Shown: positions 1 to 4,931 of the stretch, in pieces
How the letters are laid out: every line of letters starts with the position of its first letter
Numbering within the stretch: the first letter of the stretch is position 1
Source of the DNA: Comamonadaceae bacterium
Lineage (GTDB): Bacteria; Pseudomonadota; Gammaproteobacteria; Burkholderiales; Burkholderiaceae_C
Direction of reading: 5' to 3'
DNA length: 5,053 bases
Assembly: GCA_947457975.1 (NCBI GenBank)
Contig: CANGYC010000191.1
Coordinates: 1-5,053 of the forward strand
Translations under genes and position numbers: made by a program
Notes under the pieces: generated by a model
What the model saw: the letters and a program-made list of their open reading frames with translations, nothing else
What the model was told of the DNA's origin: nothing
Database searches by the model: none

Positions 1-493
1 AGCTGCCCGCGCCGGGCGTGCCGTGGTTGAGCTTGTTCGGTTCATTGCGCCCCAGCTGCACCAGTTCCTTGAGATTATTGATATTCAGGCTGGGGTGGAC
101 GGTGATGACGTTGGTGACCTCAGCCACCTCGATCACCGGCACCAGGTCGCGCATGGTGTTGTAGGGCAGCGAGGCATACAGCGCCTGGTTGGTGACCAGC
201 GGCAACCCATTGATCAGCACGGTGTGGCCGTCGGGCGCTGCCTTGGCCACAAAGTCATTGCCAATGTTGGTGCCCGCGCCCGGCTTTTGCTCCACCACCA
301 CGGGCTGGCCCAGGGCCGGAGCCAGGCGCTGGGCCATGGCACGAGCAAAGATATCCGAGCTGCCGACCAGCGCCGGCACCACAATGCGCACGGTCTTGCT
401 GGGGAAGACGGCAGGCGCCTGGGCCATGGCCGCCAAGGGAGTGGTCGCCAGGCCCAGCTGGGCGCTGTACTTGAGCAGGTCACGTCGGTTCAT
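1..493 (-). CDS. Bug/TctC-family periplasmic substrate-binding protein of a tripartite tricarboxylate-type transporter (N-terminal part, cut by left edge)
   Basis: The first 164 residues are present; the rest lies beyond the left edge (the family is usually about 320 residues). Seen: an N-terminal signal with a twin-arginine-like start (NRRDLLK, residues 2-8), a hydrophobic stretch to about residue 24 and a likely cut near AMAQA (22-26). Then follow the hallmark Bug stretches: SKTVRIVVPA (32-41), ALGQPVVVEQKPGAG (60-74), NIGNDFVAKAAPDGHT (77-91) and a G-rich segment at 158-164. The family binds carboxylates or related small acids in the periplasm, sometimes handing them to TctAB-type membrane subunits; many Bug genes stand alone. 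The start at 493 has AGGAGA (504-509, minus strand) 10 bases upstream. It is last in the visible operon, 44 bases after the isomerase-like gene with no terminator seen between, so it probably takes up the pathway substrate. The ligand itself cannot be read from sequence. The family call is secure. Confidence 0.93.
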   Translation of the reverse strand, partial: MNRRDLLKYSAQLGLATTPLAAMAQAPAVFPSKTVRIVVPALVGSSDIFARAMAQRLAPALGQPVVVEQKPGAGTNIGNDFVAKAAPDGHTVLINGLPLVTNQALYASLPYNTMRDLVPVIEVAEVTNVITVHPSLNINNLKELVQLGRNEPNKLNHGTPGAGS

Positions 494-537
494 GGTGTGA
501 ATATCTCCTAGGTGTTGAACGGGTGGATGTGCAGGCT

Positions 538-1278
538 TCAATGATGCTCTAACAAACTGCCGTAGCCCGCTTTTTTGTCCTGAATGCCACAGGCGCGCAG
601 GGCGTGCCAATAAGTGGCGGTGTTGATGGCGATCACGGGCTTGCCCAGGAACAGCTCGGCGGCCGCGGCCAGCCTGATCATCGACAGGTTGGTGCCCACC
701 TGGACGATGGCGTCGACATCGTCACCATCGAGCTGCCGAATGGCCTGGCGGCACATCTCGTCGGTGCTGTGGGCGATCTGCACCGGGCTCGGTCGCTGCA
801 GGCAAACGTCACGCACCACAGTGAAACCGCAATCCTCGTAGAAACGCCGCACCTCTTTGTTGGCCACCTCAAAGTAAGGTGAGAGGAAGGCGATGCGCTT
901 GGCCTTGTAGACGTTCAGCGCAGCCTCGGTGGCAAAGGAGCCACAAGAGACGCCTACCTGGGCGCGCTCCTTCATCATGGTGAGGTACTTGCTCGCCCCC
1001 TCGCGGCCGTTCCAGAAGGTGGCGGCCGACATGCCCATGACCATGTAGTCCATCTCGCAGCTGCGCAGCACATCCACGGCCTCCAAGGTGGCCTTGTTGA
1101 TGTTCTCGACCAGCTTCAGAAAGCTCTCGTTGTCATTGACCGGGTTGTTGGGAATGGCGATGCGGCTGTAATGGTTGGTCACCCCCACCGGACGCAGGTC
1201 ATCGAAGTCGGGCTGCACGATGGTGTTGGTCGACGGCCCCAAGGTGCCGAGCTTCTTGCGGTAGCCAAGGTGGTCCAT
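538..1278 (-). CDS. Maleate isomerase / arylmalonate decarboxylase / Asp-Glu racemase superfamily protein lacking the usual catalytic cysteines
   Basis: A full-length 246-residue protein, normal for the superfamily, whose members use two cysteines facing each other across two similar domains (racemases, maleate isomerase) or one (arylmalonate decarboxylase). Seen: GTLGPSTNT (11-19) near the N-terminus, the usual carboxylate-binding loop; YMVMGMSAATFWNG (78-91) where the first catalytic motif should be; IVQVGTNLSM (191-200) where the second should be; and KPVIAINTATYWHALRACGI (213-232). Cysteines are at 74, 112, 150, 159, 176 and 230, none inside either loop, so the standard two-cysteine reaction looks unavailable. 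Such proteins are often named maleate isomerase or arylmalonate decarboxylase by homology, but that activity should not be assumed. Start: AAGGAA (1286-1291, minus strand) lies 7 bases upstream, inside the end of the preceding hydrolase gene, whose stop is only 3 bases away. Likely role (inference): isomerising, decarboxylating or hydrolysing an acyclic di-acid made by this operon. Confidence 0.88.
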   Translation of the reverse strand: MDHLGYRKKLGTLGPSTNTIVQPDFDDLRPVGVTNHYSRIAIPNNPVNDNESFLKLVENINKATLEAVDVLRSCEMDYMVMGMSAATFWNGREGASKYLTMMKERAQVGVSCGSFATEAALNVYKAKRIAFLSPYFEVANKEVRRFYEDCGFTVVRDVCLQRPSPVQIAHSTDEMCRQAIRQLDGDDVDAIVQVGTNLSMIRLAAAAELFLGKPVIAINTATYWHALRACGIQDKKAGYGSLLEHH

Positions 1279-1281
1279 GCG

Positions 1282-1914
1282 TCAGTTCCTTGCCATCAGG
1301 CGTTGGTGTTGGGTAATAAATTCATCGCGGCGCATCACGTCCGCATACTTTTGCTGCATGTCGAACAGGTTGGCCTCGTGCGGCTCGAGGGCCCGGTCGC
1401 CCACGCAGTCACTGATAACGATGGTGCGCAGGTTGTGCTGCAGGGCATCGACCACGCTGGCGCGCACGCAGCCGCTGGTGGTGCAACCGGTGATGACGGC
1501 GGTGTCCACCCCGCGCTGCAAGAGCCATCCGGCCAGGCCGGTCTCAAAGAAGGCCGAGGCCGACTGCTTGCGGATCACCCACTCCCCTGAAGCCGGGCTG
1601 AGCTGCGGCACGATCTGGGAGCCCGGAGCATGCTCGGTGAGCTTTTGCAGCGCAGGCACCCGCAGCGCAAAAATATTGTGGTTGGCACCATCTTCTTCAA
1701 AGACCACCCGGGTGTGCACCACCGGCAGGCGCTGTGCGCGAAAGTGCGCCAGCAGCTCCACGGTGTGGTCGGCGGCGGCCTCGATGTGCGGCCCGCCCAA
1801 TTGGTTGAAGTCGACAAAGCCGTTGACGAAGTCCACCAGGATGAGGGCGCATCGATGGCCGATGCCGCTGGTGCCGCCCAGTCCCTGGTGGCTGTAGATG
1901 GCGTGCTTGTCCAT
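1282..1914 (-). CDS. Isochorismatase-like cysteine hydrolase (N-carbamoylsarcosine / maleamate amidohydrolase type)
   Basis: A complete 210-residue cytoplasmic hydrolase. The family triad is visible: Asp28 in ALILVDFVNGF (23-33), Lys116 in WVIRKQSASAF (112-122) and Cys149 in ITGCTTSGCVRASVVDA (141-157). The GCTTSGCVR form of the nucleophile loop, rather than the TGV.TD.CV of nicotinamidases and many isochorismatases, points to the N-carbamoylsarcosine amidase/maleamate amidohydrolase (NicF) side of the family. These enzymes hydrolyse a C-N amide bond through a cysteine acyl intermediate and release ammonia. The triad is intact, so activity is expected; the substrate is not determined. It sits 11 bases after the lyase gene and 3 bases before the isomerase-like gene, the same amidase-isomerase pairing as in nicotinate degradation. 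A short-spaced AAAGGA (1919-1924, minus strand) lies 4 bases before the start. Alternative: a different amidase or a ureido-acid hydrolase. Confidence 0.92.
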   Translation of the reverse strand: MDKHAIYSHQGLGGTSGIGHRCALILVDFVNGFVDFNQLGGPHIEAAADHTVELLAHFRAQRLPVVHTRVVFEEDGANHNIFALRVPALQKLTEHAPGSQIVPQLSPASGEWVIRKQSASAFFETGLAGWLLQRGVDTAVITGCTTSGCVRASVVDALQHNLRTIVISDCVGDRALEPHEANLFDMQQKYADVMRRDEFITQHQRLMARN

Positions 1915-1925
1915 GGGGTCCTTTC

Positions 1926-2858
1926 TCAGCGCGCCTGGCCGCTGGCCGGCGCCTCGTCGCTCTGGGCGTGGCGCTCGTCAAAGGCCTGCACCCAGTCAAA
2001 ACCCATGAGCTGGGAGAAGGCCTCAAAGTCGTGCAGGGGCGTGCTGCCGCCCACGCTGGAGCCCGTGCGCTTGATCGTCTGGTACACGCCCTCGAAGGCC
2101 GCCGCCCCAGCCAGGAAGGCCGCGGCCGGGAAGATGGCCAGGCTGTAGCCGAGCTCCACCAGTTCCTGCTGCGTCAGCACCGGCGTGCGGCCGCCCTCGA
2201 CCATGTTGGCCACCAGCGGCAGGTCGAAGCTGCGGCAGATGGTGCGCATTTCCTCGATGGATTCCGGGCTTTCCACGAACAGCAGGTCTGCGCCCGCCCG
2301 GGCATAGGCCTCCGCGCGCCGCAAAGCCTCATCCAGGCCCAGGGTGGTGCGGGCGTCGGTGCGCGCAATGATCAGGAAATTCGGGTCGCTGCGCGATTCA
2401 ACGGCCACGCGGATCTTTTCAACCATCTGCGAGGTCGGGATCACACGCCGGCCCAGCATGTGGCCGCATTTCTTGGGGAATTCCTGGTCTTCGAGCTGGA
2501 TCACGCAGGCACCGGCGTTCTCGTAGCCGCGCACGGTGTGCATCACATTCAGCAGCCCGCCATAGCCTGTGTCGCCATCGCAGATCATGGGCGTGGTGGT
2601 GATGCTGGCAAATTGCTGCACCCGGTTGACCATGTCGGCATAGCTGGCCAGGCCCGCATCAGGCAGCCCCAGGTAGGAGGCCACCGTGCCGTAGCCTGTC
2701 ATGTAGAGGGCTTCAAAGCCGAGCCGGTCGGCCATCTTGGCCGAGACCATCTCGAACACGCCAGGTGCAATCAGCAGCTCCTTCTTGCGCAAGCGTGCGG
2801 CCAACTGGGCCCGCTTGTCTGCGGCGCTCACGCGGCTCAGTCCGTTGTGCAGGTTCAT
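1926..2858 (-). CDS. Isocitrate lyase/PEP mutase superfamily C-C lyase (2-methylisocitrate lyase / dimethylmalate lyase-like)
   Basis: A 310-residue protein of normal length for the short (PrpB-like) branch of the superfamily, a TIM-barrel that binds Mg2+ and cleaves or forms bonds next to a 2-hydroxy acid. Seen: metal-site DGDTGYG (94-100), QLEDQEFPKKCGH (121-133) with the lyase signature KKCGH at 129-133, IARTDAR (164-170) and FVESPES (194-200). Cys131 is the general acid/base of true lyases and is absent from PEP mutases, so a lyase is favoured over a mutase or phosphonate hydrolase. Known relatives cleave 2-methylisocitrate, 2,3-dimethylmalate or oxaloacetate; the product is usually pyruvate, succinate or similar. 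No prp neighbours (methylcitrate synthase, aconitase) are seen, so propionate metabolism is unlikely and the substrate is open. Its ATG overlaps the stop of the upstream monooxygenase by 4 bases (ATGA), with GGAG (2867-2870, minus strand) 8 bases upstream, indicating coupled translation. Confidence 0.92.
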   Translation of the reverse strand: MNLHNGLSRVSAADKRAQLAARLRKKELLIAPGVFEMVSAKMADRLGFEALYMTGYGTVASYLGLPDAGLASYADMVNRVQQFASITTTPMICDGDTGYGGLLNVMHTVRGYENAGACVIQLEDQEFPKKCGHMLGRRVIPTSQMVEKIRVAVESRSDPNFLIIARTDARTTLGLDEALRRAEAYARAGADLLFVESPESIEEMRTICRSFDLPLVANMVEGGRTPVLTQQELVELGYSLAIFPAAAFLAGAAAFEGVYQTIKRTGSSVGGSTPLHDFEAFSQLMGFDWVQAFDERHAQSDEAPASGQAR

Positions 2859-4048
2859 GCGATGGACTCCGCGCGCTCCAGCGCGTCGATCATGGAGGAC
2901 TTGCGCAGGTAGGCCCGCGCCTGCACGGGGTCGGCCGCGATGGCCCGAAGCTCGTCTTGCGTCTGCTTGCGCCGCACTGGGTCGCGCTCTTCGATCTCAC
3001 GCTTATTGCGCGCGGTGCTGGCATTGATGTACTCGATGGCAATGGTGCGGCGCTGGCGCTCATACTGGTCCAGCAGGTCGGTGGAGGCGCCCTGCTGAAT
3101 CACCTGCAGCAGCTTGCGCGTCAGGTTCATGGCGTCGTGCACGCCGCCATTCATGCCCATGCCGCCCAGCGGGTTGTTGATGTGGGCCGCATCGCCCGCC
3201 AGCAGCACCCGGCCCTGGCGGAACTGAGTGGCCACCCGTTGATGCACCTTGTAGAGGGTGCGGTGCAGGGTCTTGTAGGGCTGGGCCTGGGGCAAGAGGC
3301 GCTGCAGCCGTGCCTGCACGGCCTCATCGCTCATGACGAACTCGTCAGACTCTTCAGCCGGGGTGGGAAACAGCACCCGCCAGAGCGTGGGCACGCGCAG
3401 CAGGACACACCATTCCTCGGGGTCAGAGCAGTAGTTCACGTAGGACAAGCGGGGCAGGTGGTCGGCGTACTCGAAGTCGGTGGAAATCACCAGGAAGCGT
3501 TCCGGGTAGGTGATGCCTTCGAACTCAATGTCCAGGGCCCGGCGGGTGGCGCTCCAGGCACCATCGGCGCCAATCATGTAATCGGCCTCCAGCGGCCGGC
3601 TCTCGCCCTGGCTGGACAAGACAGCCTTCACCTTGTCAGCCGTCTGGCTGACCGTCTCCACCTTGGTGGAAAACAGCAGGCTGACGTGCGGCAGGGCTTC
3701 GAGCTGCTGGCGGATGAGCTCGGTCAACTTCCATTGCTCGCACTGCAGGCGGAAGGGGTGGTCGACATCCCCTTTGAGCAGCTGCATGTCGAACTCGGCG
3801 ATCACGCCCTCTTGACGGTCACGCTGCTGCGTGTAGCGGGCCACCAGCCCTTGCGAGACCAGCGGGTCCGTCAGGCCATAGGCGGCGAGCATGTCCAGGG
3901 TGGGCGGGTGGAAGGTCGAGGCCCGCAGGTCCATGCTCAGTTGCGCAGCGGCCTCCACCACGGTGACCTGCACCCCCGCCTTGCCCAATACCAGGGCAGC
4001 CACCAAGCCCACCGGGCCGGCTCCAGCAATCAGGACATGTGTATTCAT
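2855..4048 (-). CDS. Class A FAD-dependent aromatic/heteroaromatic monooxygenase (p-hydroxybenzoate hydroxylase fold)
   Basis: A complete 397-residue flavoprotein with the three fingerprints of the group: GAGPVG (9-14) in the first beta-alpha-beta fold with Glu32 closing it, the DG motif MIGADGAWSATRR (158-170), and the GD motif GRVLLAGDAAHINNP (279-293) running into GGMGMNGGVHDAMNL (295-309). Such enzymes use NAD(P)H and O2 to hydroxylate an activated ring; a few pyridine-ring members also open it. The length is PHBH-like, without the extra C-terminal domain of larger phenol/MhpA-type hydroxylases. Start choice: the frame stays open to a GTG at 4088-4090, but that adds 14 non-conserved residues and lies inside the putative operator, so the ATG at 4046-4048, just before the first beta strand, is preferred. 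No clear Shine-Dalgarno precedes either start. It is the first gene of the leftward operon. The substrate is unknown; hydroxy-aromatic or hydroxypyridine acids are the best guesses. Confidence 0.93.
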   Translation of the reverse strand: MNTHVLIAGAGPVGLVAALVLGKAGVQVTVVEAAAQLSMDLRASTFHPPTLDMLAAYGLTDPLVSQGLVARYTQQRDRQEGVIAEFDMQLLKGDVDHPFRLQCEQWKLTELIRQQLEALPHVSLLFSTKVETVSQTADKVKAVLSSQGESRPLEADYMIGADGAWSATRRALDIEFEGITYPERFLVISTDFEYADHLPRLSYVNYCSDPEEWCVLLRVPTLWRVLFPTPAEESDEFVMSDEAVQARLQRLLPQAQPYKTLHRTLYKVHQRVATQFRQGRVLLAGDAAHINNPLGGMGMNGGVHDAMNLTRKLLQVIQQGASTDLLDQYERQRRTIAIEYINASTARNKREIEERDPVRRKQTQDELRAIAADPVQARAYLRKSSMIDALERAESIA

Positions 4049-4079
4049 CTGGGGTTTTTGTATTTGAAAGAAGGAGGCC

Positions 4080-4092
4080 TCAATGTACACAA
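4080..4092. promoter_or_regulatory. Putative GntR operator, copy 1 (monooxygenase side)
   Basis: TCAATGTACACAA, identical over 13 bases to the copy at 4217-4229. Read on the minus strand it begins TTGTGTACAT, close to the TTGT-nn-ACAA pattern typical of FCD-type GntR operators, with a perfect TGTACA core. It lies 31 bases upstream of the preferred monooxygenase start. A weak -10-like TATCTT (4101-4106, minus strand) just upstream would place transcription start at the edge of this site, so binding there would repress. The exact repeat is seen; the function is inferred. Confidence 0.6.
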
Positions 4093-4178
4093 GTTGGGAA
4101 AAGATAAAAGTCGAAAGCCAAGAAATGACTCGAAACCCCCGTGAAATCCCTAGTAAATCACCTTTAAATAATGGATAA
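4083..4178 (+). CDS. Possible 31-codon small ORF / leader peptide upstream of the GntR gene (speculative)
   Basis: An ATG at 4083 preceded by AAGGAGG (4071-4077) at a 5-base gap opens a 31-codon frame ending in TAA at 4176-4178. The product is hydrophilic and Lys/Glu/Asn/Ser-rich, starting MYTSWEKIKV, with no recognised domain or membrane segment. The stop lies at the foot of the stem-loop at 4172-4217, a leader-peptide-like layout. Against it: the start codon lies inside the putative operator, no convincing plus-strand promoter is seen upstream, and the Shine-Dalgarno is in the 5' untranslated region of the opposite-strand monooxygenase gene. It may well be chance. Confidence 0.13.
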   Translation: MYTSWEKIKVESQEMTRNPREIPSKSPLNNG

Positions 4179-4217
4179 CCCTCGGAAATCCATCTCGTCA
4201 GGGTTGTTTTGATTTTT
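4172..4217 (+). terminator. Weak stem-loop with T-rich tail upstream of the GntR gene (possible terminator/attenuator)
   Basis: AACCCT (4177-4182) pairs perfectly with AGGGTT (4200-4205) around a 17-base loop, followed by GTTTTGATTTTT. A second overlapping repeat, TGGAT (4172-4176) with ATCCA (4188-4192), puts AACCCT in its own loop, so two alternative or interlocked folds are possible. The stem is short with only three G-C pairs and the T-tract is interrupted by G and A, so termination would be weak. It would act on rightward transcripts entering from the monooxygenase side. It could instead be a second protein-binding inverted repeat. Confidence 0.22.
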
Positions 4218-4229
4218 CAATGTACACAA
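4217..4229. promoter_or_regulatory. Putative GntR operator, copy 2 (regulator side)
   Basis: The second exact copy of TCAATGTACACAA, 137 bases from the first. It ends 6 bases before the -10-like TATATT of the regulator gene, so it would occupy the promoter spacer and give negative autoregulation. Presence next to both divergent genes is the main reason for linking it to the GntR protein encoded alongside. The repeat is seen; the binding is inferred. Confidence 0.6.
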
Positions 4230-4235
4230 TCAAGC

Positions 4236-4241
4236 TATATT
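4236..4241 (+). promoter_or_regulatory. -10-like element of the GntR gene promoter
   Basis: TATATT matches the -10 consensus at five of six positions. No good -35 is found at 16-18 bases; TTGATT (4209-4214) is 21 bases away, so an activator or a weak promoter is possible. Transcription would begin near 4248-4249, essentially at the ATG. An alternative -10, AATAAT (4167-4172), would give a leader of roughly 70 bases. Confidence 0.35.
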
Positions 4242-4249
4242 GAGCCGCC

Positions 4250-4924
4250 ATGACCAGCGCCCGCAGCCTCGCTTACGACACGGTCCGACAGCTCATCCTG
4301 GACGGCGGATTCCAGCCGGGTGAACGCATGCTGGAAGAAGAGCTGGCGCAGCGCGTGGGGGTCTCCCGGACCTCCATCCGCGACTGCCTGCGCCGGCTGG
4401 CCGGTGAAGGTCTGGTGCGCACCGAGGCCAACCGTGGCACCTTTGTCATCGAGTTCAGCAATGCTGAAGTGGATGAAATCTTCCAGCTGCGTGCGGTGCT
4501 GGAGGGACACGCCACGGCGCTGGCCGCTGTGCACGGCACGCCCGAAGACTGGGACGCCTTGAGCGAGGTTGCTGCAGAGATCGACCGCCAACTGGCTCAG
4601 CCCGAAACCGACGATGCCCTGCGCTTTGCCCGCTTCCAGCAGAGCAACACGCGCTTTCACGACATCATCCTGCGGGCCAGTGGCTCGCCCCGCCTGCAGA
4701 CCCTCACCCGCTCCCTCATCGAGCTACCGCTGGTCACCATCAAGCAGCATGCCTGGCCCGGCGAGGTTCGTATCCGCCGCTCCAACGAGCAACACTGGGA
4801 AATCATCGAGGCGCTCAAGGCCAAAGACCCCTTGCTGGCGCGTTTGCGGGTGCAGTCACACATCATCACGGCGCGCCCCAAAGCCATGGTGGCGCAAACC
4901 TTGATGCCCCTGGCCCTGCTGTGA
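4250..4924 (+). CDS. GntR-family transcriptional regulator, FCD (FadR-like) subfamily
   Basis: A complete 224-residue regulator. The N-terminal winged helix-turn-helix is clear: ELAQRVGVSRTSIRDCLRRL (31-50) then EGLVRTEANRGTFV (53-66). The rest is the all-helical FCD ligand-binding domain (about 73-210) with its metal/ligand histidines visible: His137 in NTRFHDIIL (133-141), His182 in EQHWEII (180-186) and His204 in VQSHI (201-205); Asn133 sits where many relatives have Asp. FCD regulators usually sense a pathway organic acid and release the operator. An in-frame TGA at 4241-4243 directly upstream limits the start, and ATG 4250 gives the normal N-terminus; there is only a poor Shine-Dalgarno (TGAG). 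It is transcribed away from the catabolic operon, with matching operator candidates at both starts, so it is most likely the local repressor of both units. Confidence 0.95.
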   Translation: MTSARSLAYDTVRQLILDGGFQPGERMLEEELAQRVGVSRTSIRDCLRRLAGEGLVRTEANRGTFVIEFSNAEVDEIFQLRAVLEGHATALAAVHGTPEDWDALSEVAAEIDRQLAQPETDDALRFARFQQSNTRFHDIILRASGSPRLQTLTRSLIELPLVTIKQHAWPGEVRIRRSNEQHWEIIEALKAKDPLLARLRVQSHIITARPKAMVAQTLMPLALL

Positions 4925-4931
4925 ACACACC

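Noticed and set aside
494..537. The 44-base gap between the isomerase-like and Bug genes, checked as a possible terminator or promoter.
   Set aside because: Apart from the AGGAGA ribosome site for the Bug gene, no stem-loop with a T-run or promoter pair is seen, so read-through is assumed.
1171..2148. Several plus-strand frames (1171-1590, 1277-1897, 1630-2148) opposite the hydrolase and isomerase-like genes.
   Set aside because: All are antisense to genes with visible catalytic or fold motifs and have no family resemblance or supporting ribosome sites.
1968..2912. A 314-codon plus-strand open frame opposite the lyase gene.
   Set aside because: It is a shadow of the lyase; the low-complexity composition and lack of any recognisable motif argue against a real protein.
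2765..4144. A long open frame (459 codons) on the plus strand opposite the monooxygenase and its control region.
   Set aside because: It lies antisense to a gene with full family fingerprints. Its product is rich in His, Gly, Ala and Gln with no domain, as expected for a GC-rich shadow frame.
4220..4243. A seven-codon ORF starting in operator copy 2 (MYTIKLY) just before the regulator.
   Set aside because: It has no Shine-Dalgarno sequence, and its ATG exists only because the repeat contains one. It begins upstream of the likely transcription start.
4235..4660. A 141-codon minus-strand frame opposite the GntR gene.
   Set aside because: It is antisense to a clear winged helix regulator and has no recognisable protein features.
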